Source: Sphagnum compactum
Taxonomy: Eukaryota > Bryophyta > Sphagnopsida > Sphagnales
Length of the DNA: 64,000 nt
Direction: 5' to 3'
Assembly: GCA_965153455.1 (NCBI GenBank)
Contig: OZ234497.1
Location: forward strand, 7,688,001-7,752,000
Below are positions 1 through 11,966 of this stretch, in pieces. A program made the position numbers and the translations under genes. The notes beneath the pieces were generated by a model. That model searched no databases. It had not been told where the DNA came from and saw nothing but the letters and a program-made list of their open reading frames with translations. Position 1 is the first letter of the stretch. Each line of letters begins with the position of its first letter.

Positions 1-525
1 TCAAGTGCCCCTCAACTAGCACATGCATTAAGCACCCTACAATATTTTGAATTAAAAAAAAAACATGATGAAAGATTGAAAAAATAATGTCCACATTGTT
101 TTTAATTATACAAAATGAAATGAAAATTTAAATTTGCATCATTTTTTGATAGTTGAAACTTTGCAAATAATGGAAAACATTAAATAAAGGAAAAAAAAAC
201 TAATTTTCCAAATTATTGTGTTTGTGTGGCATAATTTTAAAACACAATAAGCAATGTCCACTCAATATTTTTGGCTCCTTTATTTGTGAATGTACCTTAA
301 GAGTTTCTAACATTGATCATGACTTCAAATGTGTCATGCAATTAAACTTTTTAAAACAATGAAAAAAATATAGTTGAATAACCATGGCTCTAAAATTATA
401 ATACAAATTTGATACATTTTCTTTCACAATTATTATTATTATTTTTAATGCATGATGTGTTGAAATTGCAAATATGTGTTGTAGTTTTAAACATTAACAT
501 TTCATATGATTTTGTGAGCACCTTA
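1..525. other. AT-rich non-coding DNA
   Basis: AT-rich sequence with many A and T homopolymers. I see no reading frame with recognisable protein content, no RNA gene and no repeat structure beyond simple A/T runs. Confidence 0.6.
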
Positions 526-685
526 GGACATTTCATCCATCCCGTCATCCGTCTATTTAAGCCGTACGGACACTTCATGCATCCCGTTATCCGTCTATTA
601 CCGAACGGACATTTCATCCATCCCGTCATCCGTCTATTTAAGCCGGACGGACATTTCATGCATCCCGTCAACCGTCTATTTAAAA
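526..685. repeat. Four-unit minisatellite with an 81-bp higher-order period
   Basis: Four head-to-tail units start at 526, 568, 607 and 649, each opening with GGACA and containing CATCCCGT and CCGTCTATT. Units 1 and 3 are 42 bp and nearly identical (CATCCATCCC). Unit 2 is 39 bp and, like unit 4, reads CATGCATCCC. The array is therefore an 81-bp dimer repeated about twice. It happens to be open in a + frame, which is a consequence of the period and not evidence of coding. Confidence 0.85.
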
Positions 686-1975
686 ATAGAAGCATGCCAA
701 TTAGGGTCTCTCTGCCTGCTGCTTGCTCTCCCCCATGTCTCCGCGTGGAGGCAAAGAAGCTTTGACTTCTCCACGTTCTCCTGCACACCACCCACCTCAC
801 CTTCTGTCGACGCAACCAAATTCCCCAAGAATGCACCATCATCATCAGCGTTTTGCGCGATTTCGCACCACAGAGGTACCCTAAGACAACGCAAATGGCA
901 GGCACTTCAATTTTGCATGAACTCACTGGATCCATGATGGACCATTTTTTCGGAATTCCAAGAGAATATTTCCCCTGGGGTGGTGGTGGAGGTAGTAAGG
1001 GGGTCTAATAATAATAACATTGAAGCGGCTTCAACGCAGTGCATCGTTAAAAACCCATCAAGTATGAAGTTTTTCTCTATAATGGAATTCTGTTTTTTTT
1101 GTTTTTGGTAAATTTTTCGGGACGTTTTCCTGTGTGCATGTGTTTCCCCTGGGCTATTACATGGTGAAAGGGGAAAGGTTGTTGGGTATATTTAAAATAA
1201 ATAAATTGGGTGGGTTTTGTAATTGGGTCCTGATTTCAACAACAGTGTTACGGATCACACCATCCGCTGGGAACGTAAAGAAGGAAAATGGAGTCTACTG
1301 TAGAACAAGTGCAGTTTCCGATTTTGAAGCACTGGGCGGACTACACTTAAAGACCTTGCACGATTCCTTATCGATTTCCTTCTGATCCTCCTCACCAGGC
1401 TACTCACGCCGAAGTGTTCTGGCTGGAGCTCTTCCGAAAATCAATTCCTTCATTTAGGTCTGGGTTTTGTCCTCTTTTTTCTTTTTCTTTTTGTTGCATT
1501 GCTCCCAATTCATGCACGATTATTGTTTGACTTCTTCTCAATTGATGTTGGTGTGATGAGAGCCACCAGCGGCTCATCGATTGGAAATCTTTGTTGCATT
1601 TGTGTCTAGGTCAGAACTGTGCCGAACCTCTGGAAGGGAGGATTAGTGTTGTGCAGGAAGCAGGCAGAGTTTGACGATACTGTAATAGACGCTCCTGTGA
1701 AAGCTGCAAAATTCGCTTTGAGGTTTATATATTTTCTTTCAATCCATTGTAGATTTCAGGAAAAAGGAGTCATAAATGGAGTTGTTGACGAATGTGTGTG
1801 TGTGGGTGCATATGTACAAAGTACAAACTAATAAGCCATGGACTTTCATTTCCTCCACCACCCTGGGGATTGATTTTGGCTCACATTTTGACACAAGTAG
1901 CGCTGCCTGCACAATTCTTCAGTTGATGTAGCTAGACTTCAACAATGTCCACACACACGGCACCAGCACACAAGA
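686..1975. other. No recognisable gene
   Basis: Short open frames occur here on both strands but none resembles a known family or shows a convincing exon structure. The right part may hold the 5' non-coding part of the adjacent Helitron, whose 5' TC terminus I could not place. A C10 run lies near 1,992. Confidence 0.4.
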
Positions 1976-4900
1976 GTGCAGGAGAAACCCACCCCCCCCC
2001 CCAAATATGCCCGAAGACATATAAGAACGTATGCGAATCGCATGGTGTTGGCATTCACTTCGCTTGGTGCCAAAGTTGATGAGTCGGTAACAGGAGGCGC
2101 TGGACCACACTCCTTTCGCATCCAAGGTGAACTTAATCACAAAATCGAATCCCTATGTCCTGCCGAAGGACAACGACCACAGTTTGCACAGCTGTACATT
2201 CATGATACGAAATGCGAACATCAAAACCGCCATGCCGTTATGCCATCGCTTGATCCAACAACGTTGGATCAGTTGTTCACCATAATGTACAATATCAATC
2301 CCTATGTCAAAGTGTTCAAAATGGCTAGGGATATGATGGCAACAGAAGGTGCTCCTATGGATTTGAACTGCATCTCATTGCTTCTCGAACAAAGAATGCC
2401 CGCCGATACAATGTGCCGACGGCCGATGAAGTCGTTGCATTGATGGTAGGAGATGGTTCTGAGGCTGTAGATAGACGTGATGTTGTCATTGCTCAACAAG
2501 CTGGCCTAATTCAGCGCATTTCCGAACTACATGTGGGATACATGGCTCTACATTATTCGTTGCAATTTCCTTACGATGCGGATGGATGGCATCCGAATAT
2601 TCCGATCAATGGTGTTGTTGCTGATGTAGATTTGGATGAAGACCATGCGGAAGAATCTGAGCTTCAAAGAAAACATTGCAATGTGACAATGGCCAAATTT
2701 TATGGTTATCGACTTCAACATCGAGACACTGATGGCATTGCGTTGCTTCGGGGTGACCGATTGAGGCATCAATACATTGTGGATGCTTATGCAGCTATTG
2801 AACAAAATCGTTTAAAGTACCTGCGCCTAAATCAAAAAAACCTTCGTGCGGATCTTTATCAAGGCCTTCAAGACGCCATCATTGCAGGTGACAATAGCGC
2901 TGCTGCCATCGGACAGAGGATCATTCTACCATCTTCTTTCACAATCGGTCCACGTCACATGGTTCAGAATTATCAAGATGCCATGGCAATCTGCAGATGG
3001 GCGCATTGCCCGGATGCGTTTGTCACATTCACTTGCAATCCCCAATGGGCTTGAAATCAAGAGAGTGTTGCTACTCGGACAACAACCTCAGGATCGACCG
3101 GATTTGGTAACCCGAGTGTTCAAAATCAAGTTGAAGGAGTTGATCAATGAAATTCACAAGAAGCATATTCTGGGATGCACGATTGTGGGAATCTATGTCA
3201 TTGAATTTCAAAAGCGTGGGTTGCCACATGCACACATTCTCATCTTCTTTACCAAAGATTTTAAGCCACACACGGTCAAGGATATAGACCGCATGATCAG
3301 TGCTGAACTTTCGAATTCAGAAACAAACAAGTTGGCCCACCAAACGGTTGCCAGATGCATGATGCATGGTCCATGTGAAGCTGCGTTTCCAAATGCCCCA
3401 TGCATGGAAGAAGGCAAATGTAAAAAATAATATCCATGCAAGTTCCAATCCGAGACGGTGACAGATGTAAACGGATATCCTATTTATCGGCGTAGAGATA
3501 CAGGGCACACAGTTTTGGTTCATGGCATTGAATTGGACAATCGTTAGGTGGTACCGCACAATGTCTATTTATCAACCAAATATGATGCGCACATCAACGT
3601 TGAGGTCTGCAACAATATTCGTGCAGTCAAATATCTATTCAAGTACGTATATAAAGGACATGATTGTGCAACTATTGAGATCTCACGCCAAAACGACAAT
3701 GCCACCAAAGGGAATGTGGTCGAAGTTGATGAATTAAAAAATATCTCGATTGTCGCTATGTATCTGCATTAGAAACGTGGCGCATTTTCAAGTTTAATAT
3801 GCAGGAGCGGTTTCCTACCGTTGAACGTCTGCAATACCATTTGCCCAATCAGCAAATGGTGTTGTTTGACGATGACAATGACATGCAGGAAGTGGCAACA
3901 CGGTCAGCCATTTCCAGAACGATGCTCACAGAATGGTTCAAAACAAACCAAGAATTGGAAGTTGCACGAAGCCTTACATTCGATCAATTCCCTCAACAAT
4001 GGGTGTGGAATCAGAAGTTGAAGCGATGGACAATGCGCAAAAAAGGCTTTGCCATTGGTCGCATGTATTATGCACACCCGACATCGGGTGAATGTTATTA
4101 TTTGTAATGTTGCTGAACTGCGTCAAAGGTGCCACATCCTATGAGCATTTACGGACAATGGATGGCAGAGAGCACGACACATTCAAAGATGCATTGCAAT
4201 GGGTTTACTTGCAAATGATAATGAATGGCATCAAGCCTTGGAAAAAGCCGGTGTTTGGGCCTTAGGACGATAATTGCGTGACAGGTTTGCCTCCATGTTG
4301 ATGTTTTGTGAGGTCACGAATCCCAGACAGCTATGGGATGCACATTGGGAGTCTTTGAGCGATGACATTGAAGCAATGACACGCTGCGAGCGTGTTGATC
4401 CAACTGTTACCCTTTCTGAGGATGCGCTAAAGGATCGTGCATTGTATGAGATCGATCAGGTTCTCATGCGCAATGGACACCACCTAGAAGATTTTCCAAC
4501 GCTTCCCAAGTCTAATTACATCCCTTCTGTTCATGGGGGAAACCGATTGGTCGAAGAAAAATTGGCTTATGATCAGCATTCATTGACCACAGATGCAGAC
4601 AATGCAGAAGATAACCTAAATGATGATCAGCGCAACGCATACGAAACTATTTTGAATGCCGTGACAAACAAAGAGGGCAAACTATTCTTTGTGTATGGCA
4701 GTGGTGGAATCGGCAAAACATTTGTTTGGACAACACTTCTGTCCCGTCTACGAGGGCAAGGCAAAATTGTGCTTGCAGTTGCCTCATCAGGAATTGCATC
4801 TTTGTTGCTTTTGGGCGGCAGAACTGCCCATTCAAGATTCAAGATTCCGATTAATCTGCACGATGAGTCAACTTGCAACATCACACAACAGATGAAAGTG

Positions 4901-5629
4901 GCCAAGTTGGTGCGTAAAGCTGATATGATTATTTGGGATGAGGCATCGATGATGCATCGTCGAGCTTTCGAAGCTGTTGATCGCACCCTGCGTGATTTGA
5001 TGCAATTGGATGATGCACAGGCAACCGAAAAAATCTTTGGTGGGAAAACCATGGTCTTTGGTGGGGATTTTCTACAGATTTTGTCTGTTGTTCCCAAGGG
5101 GGGATGAGAAGACATTGTCAGTGCTTCCTTGCCTCGATCGCATCTTTGGCAGCATGTTACAATTCTTCGTCTTCATATCAACATGCGAGTCATGGCAACA
5201 AATTCTGAACAGCAACGAGAGTTTGCCAAATGGGTGTTGAATGTTGGAGACGGTAATCTTCTTGCCATTGCGGAAGAAGAGGGTGTCAATCCAGATTGGA
5301 TCAAAATTCCATCCCATATGAGGCTGCCAGCAGAAGATTGCAGCTTAAGAGGATTAATCCGAACCATCTATACGGATCACCAGTGCCACTCTGGAGATGC
5401 CATGTATCTTGTGCAACGCAACATTCTAGCCCCCAAAAATACTGACGTTGATGAAGTCAACAATGCTATTTTAGAATCAATATCTGAAGAATCGCACACG
5501 TATCTGAACGCAAATTCTTTGACTCCAACAGAAGAAGGTGCAAGTGTTGCTGCAGGAGTTTCAATGGATTCATTGTATCTGGTGGAATTTCTAAACACTT
5601 TGCAATTCAGCGGTATCGCAAATCATAAC
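1976..5629 (+). pseudogene. Helitron Rep/helicase, decayed, C-terminus missing
   Basis: Remains of the rolling-circle transposase of a Helitron, which joins a HUH replication initiator to a PIF1-type helicase. In order: the N-terminal Helitron-like domain (about 2,020-3,050), the HUH motif PHAHI (about 3,224-3,238), the two-tyrosine motif YLFKY (3,632-3,646) with the expected three residues between tyrosines, then helicase motifs GSGGIGKT (Walker A, about 4,700) and IIWDEAS (Walker B, about 4,930). It is broken many times: frame change near 3,050, TAA at about 3,430, TAG where Trp is expected at 3,546, a shift at the A run near 3,737, frame changes and TAA between 4,105 and 4,275, and another shift at 5,100. 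Homology ends abruptly after FSGIANHN at about 5,629, before the last helicase motifs. The matching C-terminal part lies on the other strand at 15.2-15.6 kb. The extreme N-terminal zinc-finger part is not seen. Confidence 0.93.
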
Positions 5630-5648
5630 ACTACTATAAATTCTATCA

Positions 5649-5870
5649 TATGCAACCACCATGTTTGCAACTGGGATGCAACTGCCGGTCGCATGCAACT
5701 ATCTTTGGTTTTTTATGCAACTACAACAAATTTTTGCCCCATTTTTGGGTGTGTATGCAACTATGGTGCAACTATGATCACCTTCATCCCAACCTTTGGA
5801 TGATTTCTGTGATATATCATCGTATATATTTGATATGCATATACTCGTAGTTGCATGTGCATCCAAAATA
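5649..5870. repeat. TGCAACT-rich patch
   Basis: Seven copies of TGCAACT or its complement AGTTGCA occur in about 220 bp, many as ATGCAACT or TGCAACTATG. Chance would give well under one. Spacing is irregular, so this is not a simple tandem repeat. The rest of 5,630-6,453 holds no recognisable gene. Confidence 0.6.
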
Positions 5871-8800
5871 GACCAACTATGGTCTTTTGGTAAGCTAGGT
5901 ACACATTTTTTGTAGGCATGTCTAGGATTAGGGTTGCCTACAAATGACAATCCCATTGATAAGGTTTAGGATATAGGTGAAAAATAACCTAATCTATTTT
6001 GCCACCTACCTAAGATAATGTAGCTATCCCCCAACTTTTAGTAGCTTGCTCCACAAACATTTAGAAGACAATTGACAATGGAAGATATCAATTTTACTTA
6101 CAATAGTTTATCACTTGATGAAGCAAAACAATGTATATGTGTATTCAACAATAAGGTCCAATTAATCCCCTCAAGATTACAATATGTGGGTTTGAGGGTT
6201 TAAATAATCTATTTTATTCCAACAATTATCCAGTACAAGTGAGGGTCTCATGGCACATATACACCTTATAGTCCGTGTAATGCATTGTCAGCTCTGGGTG
6301 TGCCACCGACACACCATTGTGATCCAATGCCAGTAACTCTACTCGTCTGCAGTTTATCCACTCACTTGTTACTCACCTCTTGTTGCAGTAGGAAACTGAT
6401 AAAATGCTAACCACACAGGTATGAGAAATGAGTTTCATCACACTCTTAGAAGTTTAGCATCTTAAGGGATGGTTGAGCTTTCTGGACCTTTGCAACACCT
6501 GAACCGCTTGGTTCAAGCTCCTCACAGAGTGCTCATTGCTGTCTATGGTTTCATCCCTGGGAATTTTCTTAGAATGCTTCACGTTCAGAGAGGGCCAATT
6601 GGTGGACCCAACAACAGTCTCCAGCCCCTTCACTCGATCTGATAACACGTCTAGTGCCTGCACAGAACAGAGGTAAACTCATTCTCAACAAGTTGCAGTG
6701 ATTATGAGAGGCAATATTTCAAAGGTTGGTAAAAGGATAGTGAAAAACAGAGCAGTTGCATGTATATATGCCACAAGTATGTAGGTTTACTTGGCAATGA
6801 GCAAGGTTCTCATTCTCAACCTGTTCAAGTATGTTTTGAAGTTGTGGTCAGCATTGTGCTAAGACCGAGCTTGACACCATATCTTTTAGCCCCTGTACCT
6901 TTGACTCAGAAAGCTGTGCCATGTGCTGCAGAAGGTTTTCATCGCAATAGATTCCTCGTATGTTCTCGTCTGTTTGCTCCAACTTGAAAGAGAGCTCACT
7001 GACAATACATGCAGCTGCTTCATACTTAGGGTACCAAATGGCAGCAGACTTTGCAAGCTCATCAGTGCTGATACGCACTTCCTCACACAAATGGACCAAG
7101 TCAATCTGCGTGCCTTCCAATTTCTCTATCTTCTTTGCAATGTCTGACTGATCAACTGCTGAATCATTTATCCTCTTCTCCAGCATGTGCACCACCTGCA
7201 AGATGAGGTTTGGCCATAATTCCAGAAAACTCCTTGATCAAGTCTGGACATGGAAGTGCCACAAATTCAGATATCTTTTTTTCAATCCCATCCTATCCAA
7301 TTTCTTAGACAAGAAAGAGCTGACCTGATTTAGCTGAGTGACCTCAACTTTCCAGTCTCTCTCTTGCTGTTCAATTTCTTCCTGGATAACACCCAGGCAC
7401 CATTTTTTCTCGGTATTCAGGTGATTTTGTGATTCTTGTATTTGTTCCACTGTTTGGGAGAGAGTGTTGAGGGTGTCCTCCATCTGCATGCAGTCTGTAT
7501 TCAACCATTTGCAGTGACACTGGACATAAAGTGCTACTAGAGTTCCGAGACTGTACTCAATATCTAACCTGGGGGGAAGCGTCAGCAAGCACAGAAGCAT
7601 CTTTCACCTCAGATATGCTGCAAGTTTACCTTGGAGATGTTGCAAGTCATGTCCTCATGCATTTGGTGACTGGTAGTCATCAAATTAGGCATGAGAGATT
7701 GCTGCTGCTTAAGTGTGGAAGACAGCCATCTCTTCTCTTCCTGAAGTTCCTGGGTGATATCTTTGGCTTTGGCAACCTCAGCATTCATTGTATGTCGCCA
7801 TCCAGCAATCGCAAACTCAAGTTCATTGCCGAAGTGGTTTTGGACTTTGTGGGTGTGCTGTACTGCCAACTTCCGCTCATGCTCCAAGCTATCCTTCTCT
7901 CTCTCCAAACCCTCCTGCTTTATCATCAGTGTGCACACATATTTCCATGATGAGGATGATTTTCTTCACAAGTTTCACAGCAACAGTTCAGATGACTAAG
8001 CTGCAAATTACACATGTACCTGCAGCTGCATGGTTAGCTTCTGAGCTTTTTCCATTTCTGAGTTGAAGGAACCCAGAAGCTCAGCCAAAACTTGTTGGGC
8101 CCTGAGTGCAGATGCAGAAGCTTCTGAAGCAGCAAGTGATGCCACATGTTTTTCTTTGTGCACAGCTGACATTGCATTCAGGAGTTTTGAGGTCTCTCGC
8201 TCAAGACACTGTTGCACCTCCTGGTTTCTGTTTTGGGCTTCTGCAACAGCAATCAGTGAATGTTCTTTCACCTTTGCAAGCTCCTTGCTGACTTTGATGG
8301 ACTCGGCAGCAGCAGCAGCAGCTGCCATATCTCTCTCAGTTGCCAGATTCTCCTGGATCATGCATGGACCAGGACATGTGGTTCAAACATCCAGAATTTT
8401 GTAACCTGAGAAATGCTGTCTCTCTCTTATCTGAGGAGCATCATCATGCAAAACCAGCAGCAGACCTGAAGTTCAGCACTGCTGTATTCTTAGAGGATTT
8501 TATGCAAATTCCAACCTGAAGCTGCAGGCTGTTCCATCGTGTATTCGCAATCTCCATGTTGAATGATCCCAACATTTCAGTAAGGAAGTTTGCTGCTTTT
8601 GTCGCTGATATGGCGGCATCTGCAGCTGCCTTAACTGCCACTTGCTTATGTTTTTCTACAACTGACAACGCTCTGGGCAAACCTTCTGGACCTTCTTTCT
8701 GTTAAGCATCAAATGCAAATTTTCTTGAACCAATTCGACCTGAGAAAATGCTATTGTGATGATGGTGATGCCTCTTCTCACAAGGGCGCTCACTCACTGG

Positions 8801-9107
8801 ATCATGAACTGTGGCAAAACTCCAACGAGACGAGCAGAGAAGGCATTCACGTAACTTACCCCTGCTGCTGCCACACTGAGTTCAAGCTTCAAGTCTTTGA
8901 TCTCTTGCTTCACGGGAAACGGTCATTGCCAGCGTTTTATCGTGCGATTTTTGCAAGCGCTTCTTCACCTCTGCTTTGACTGCGCTCATCATTTCACACT
9001 TGATATCTATGCAGGCATCCTTTAGTTGACGACGTATGGATGCACTCTCCCTCTCAAGTGCTTGTTGAACGATGCCGCGTTCCGTCTCCACTATTCGTAC
9101 GTCCAGG

Positions 9108-9128
9108 TTTAGGGTTTAGGGTTTAGGG
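9108..9128. repeat. Interstitial telomere repeat (TTTAGGG)3
   Basis: Three perfect tandem copies of the plant telomere unit TTTAGGG, inside an intron of the coiled-coil gene and directly next to the 96-bp minisatellite. Confidence 0.9.
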
Positions 9129-9129
9129 T

Positions 9130-9552
9130 CTCAAGAAGCACCTGATGACCATCTCAAACAACCTCGCAGAAATTCAGATCGATATCATTACTGCTATGGA
9201 AATCTACAGCGTTGCGCAGGTTCTCCAGATCGTCAAGACGCCCCTGAGCCTCTCAAACAAAATCGCAGAGATTCAGATCGAGATCATCATTGCTATCGAA
9301 ATCTATGTCGTGCAGGTTCTCCAGGTCGTCACGAAGAACCTGAGCATCTCAAACAAACTCGCAGAAATTCAGATCGGTAGCATTATTGCTATGGAAATCT
9401 ACATCGTGCAGGTTCTCCGCATAGAGACGAAGAACCTGAGCATCTCAAACAAACTCGCAGATATTCAGATCGCGATCATTACTGTTCTGGAATCCATATC
9501 GCTGCCTTCTTTGGCATCGTCCTACAACGAGACATGTCCTTCAGGGTCTTGA
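9130..9552. repeat. 96-bp minisatellite, about four units
   Basis: Four head-to-tail units of about 96 bp, each containing ATCTCAAACAAACTCGCAGA, ATTCAGATCG and GTGCAGGTTCTCC or close variants; the first is longer and the last diverges after about 60 bp. Because 96 is divisible by three, one + frame stays open through the whole array (Ile-rich repeats of about 32 residues). On the minus strand, the sense strand of the host gene, one frame reads acidic repeats with a TGA in each unit. I treat it as intronic repeat DNA. Confidence 0.8.
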
Positions 9553-10106
9553 AGCTGAAGGGGAGAGTGATGCAACTTACTTGCCGAGGCACGGATCCAA
9601 GTTCATCTCCGGAGGCAGCAGCAGTCTCCTGCTGTTGCTGCTGAAACTCTTTCCATTGATCTTCCAATTTATCAACGCGGTCACGGCAACTAAGCTTCAC
9701 ATTGAAGACATTAGCACGAACCTCCTCCAAGCCTCCTAGGTACAGGTGCGACAGACTCTCCACTTTCTCCATAATGAGAAGTCTCTCCCGGACACCTTCC
9801 ACTCGCCTGCTGCCTCTCTCCCTCTCCAGTTCTTCACTGTCCTCTTGCATCCTCGCTGCAAGCTTTCTTACACTCTCAAGTTCCACCTGAAAAAAAACTC
9901 AAAATGAGATCGTCGATCTTTGAGTCTCAGGGACACAGTCTATACGCATTCTGCAAAACATCACACTGCAGCAGCAACAGCCAAAATCGGCTGCAGATTT
10001 GGAAGAATCTGTGTAGACACCAGGGAGCACAAGGAAGAAGAAGAAGAAGAAGGTATGGAGAGCTTTCTACCTTCACTGCCTTTTCAACTTTCTTGAGGTC
10101 CTTCAT

Positions 10107-11003
10107 CTCAAGCTTCAGATCAGCGCCTTCGTACAGATGTTATGTGATGGCTATGCCCTGATAAGAAGAAAAACGTCCAGTAATTGATTGAGTCTGGCCA
10201 GTTTTGTCATCACCTTTAGTTTTGGTTGTTTTAGTTGGCTAATGTTGTGTGCTACCTGACTACAAATGTTCAGACTCCAATGCATGGCGGAAGGTTAGGA
10301 GTGCTACTGCAGCAGGTCCATCAGGACCATGGAACTTGCATGTGCCAACAATTCACAGTTTGCAACGTACGCGGATTTGCATTATAGATACACAGAGCTC
10401 ACTCCAGAAATTAGAAAAGCAATTCTGAAATCACACATTTCTGTCATACATATTCTCTCTCTACATTTGTTGCTGCCACAGCAGCATTGCAAAATGGTTT
10501 GATCAATTTTCAGGAGCATTCATAACACATTTGTCACAGGATCTTCAGAATTATCCAAATAAGTTTTTTACAATCGACAATGTGTTTTCTGAATCTACAG
10601 ACAACTACAAAACTACATTGTGTACTACTATACAGGTTGTGGAGTTTTACCAGCCACCCAATAGTGGGTCCATGTTGAGCATGGTTCTACAAGCAAAGGA
10701 GGTGCCACTGTATGGGGTGGGACCACTGTTTGACATTCCCCGCACCAAAATCCATCTCTCCATCCAAGGGCTTGTGGTTGCAAAGATCCATTGGCTATGG
10801 CAACTGTATCCACATCGTCACACCTCAATTCTCAACTGTTCTTTTCTGGGTGAGATCAGAAGTAGCCACCGTGTGATTCTGTCAGTCAGTTCTTGTGGAC
10901 TTCTTGGTGCCTGAGAAAAAAACCCCGCAGCAGGATCATGGTGTTAAAAGCTGAGACAATTTGTGGGATGTGAATGGCTGAAAACTTTAAAAGCTTTTGA
11001 CAG
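10107..11003. other. No recognisable gene
   Basis: This interval lies upstream of the coiled-coil gene's first ATG and of the ACT exon. A good minus-strand splice acceptor (pyrimidine tract then CAG near 10,160) suggests a 5' UTR intron for the coiled-coil gene. A + open frame at 10,531-10,914 matches nothing I know. Confidence 0.35.
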
Positions 11004-11199
11004 TACAGTGGGTGCTCCCTTTTGTGGATAGAACAGCGATTCAGCAGTTGGTCGTGACAGCTTCAGGGCCTGACAGACCAGGCATTGTAGCAAGGCTGAC
11101 GAAGCGAGTTCTTGAATGTGGAGGTAATGTGGCAGAGAGCCGGATGGCAAGATTAGCTGGTGATTTTACCATTCTGATGCTGATCACATTTGATGTAAC
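11004..11199 (+). pseudogene. Single exon of an ACT-domain protein
   Basis: One exon of about 65 codons reads as the first half of an ACT domain of the GcvR type, with the family signature LVVTASGPDRPGIVARLTK followed by GGNVAESRMARLAGDF and a strand ending in LITFDVT. ACT domains are regulatory ligand-binding modules. It has an acceptor AG at 11,002-11,003 (or 11,007-11,008) and a good donor GTAAGT at 11,200, ending in phase 2. I could not find a second ACT half, a start codon or further exons of this family nearby. The next recognisable exons belong to DGAT1, start in phase 0 and would not join in frame. I read it as a gene fragment; a real gene with diverged exons that I failed to recognise is the alternative. 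Confidence 0.6.
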
Positions 11200-11966
11200 G
11201 TAAGTCAGACTTCAACATATTGTATCCTGTTTATTCACCTTTTTTCCCATCTCCTGCTTTTAGGTTCATGTATCTGTGGATGAGAGTTCGACAAAATACA
11301 GCTGATTAGTGTTACAATTCTTGGAGGTTTTAGATGCCAGTCATCTCTTTTGGTCTTGATATGCACAGTACTCCCAGGATTCAGTACCTTCAATGGGTAT
11401 GTGAAGATTTTGTGAGTTCTCAGAAATGGTGTTTTGGATTATGGGTCAAATAGGTGACAAAAAACCAATCAGCAAGCTTGGCTAGGATTCAATGGGAATA
11501 GGTTCTGTTTGCGTGTCAGACTACAGTGTGAAGAAGGTGTCTCTTTCTTAAGTCATGAGTAGGGTGTGTGCATGATACTGCACATCTGGGGTCTGAGTTT
11601 TGTGATCTCATGGATAGAAGTTGCTCAAAGCCATGGACAGGGGTGTGCAGAACAGCAAGGAAGGCAGAACAGCTGCAGAACTCTCTCCTACAGATTGAAG
11701 GTCTTCAGGTTGGTGGTCCTTGAGTTCAATCACTTAACATATCAGATTTCATGGCAGGTTTAGTAAGGGTTAAAAATGAAAAAAGCAGAGGCTTCAGGAA
11801 AGATTGGTGATTCAAAATGAGTTCTTTACACTCTTTCTATCATATTATAAGCGTTAGATATTGTCAAAGGGAATGTTATTGGTTCTCATTCACAGGTATT
11901 CATCTGAGGTACTTTTGATTTTGTACTTTTCTTCAAATTGACAAGCAGAAGGTGGGTATGTAGCAG

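Larger units (their letters stand above)
6454..10106 (-). pseudogene. Multi-exon coiled-coil protein gene, probably decaying
   Basis: Family not recognised. Exons on the minus strand with good GT-AG borders: 10,106-10,071 (start MKDLKKVEKAVK), 9,886-9,581, about 9,093-8,860, 8,739-8,516, 8,352-8,020, 7,914-7,630, 7,483-7,325, 7,195-6,791 and 6,657-6,454 (stop). All cleanly resolved exons are phase 0 at both ends. The product is Glu/Lys/Gln/Ala-rich and heptad-like with almost no hydrophobic core, suggesting a long alpha-helical coiled coil. The exons at 8,352-8,020 and 8,739-8,516 are paralogous: both end in a LGSFN...LQLQ block. Damage: the exon near 8,917 needs one base less in a CCC run to stay open, 8,739-8,516 is not a multiple of three, and TGA at 6,850-6,848 interrupts the eighth exon unless a donor at its AAG/GTACAG site (about 6,893) is used. 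Sequencing error or alternative splicing could explain some of this, so a living gene is possible. Confidence 0.65.

Noticed and set aside
409-765. 118-codon + frame over the first minisatellite
   Set aside because: It follows the repeat period (42+39 bp is divisible by three), starts in AT-rich DNA and has no family resemblance.
4627-5115. 162-codon frame antisense to the Helitron helicase
   Set aside because: A shadow of the conserved helicase exon on the other strand; the + strand carries Walker A and B motifs.
9108-9128. A chromosome end or telomere
   Set aside because: Only three units, inside an intron, with genes on both sides.
9145-9552. 135-codon Ile-rich + frame over the 96-bp array
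   Set aside because: A 96-bp repeat is open whenever one unit is open. It lies antisense in an intron, and the last unit ends without domain logic.
10531-10914. 127-codon + frame upstream of the ACT exon as a DGAT1 N-terminus
   Set aside because: It lacks the DGAT1 membrane-segment signatures and any conserved block; no exon continuity.
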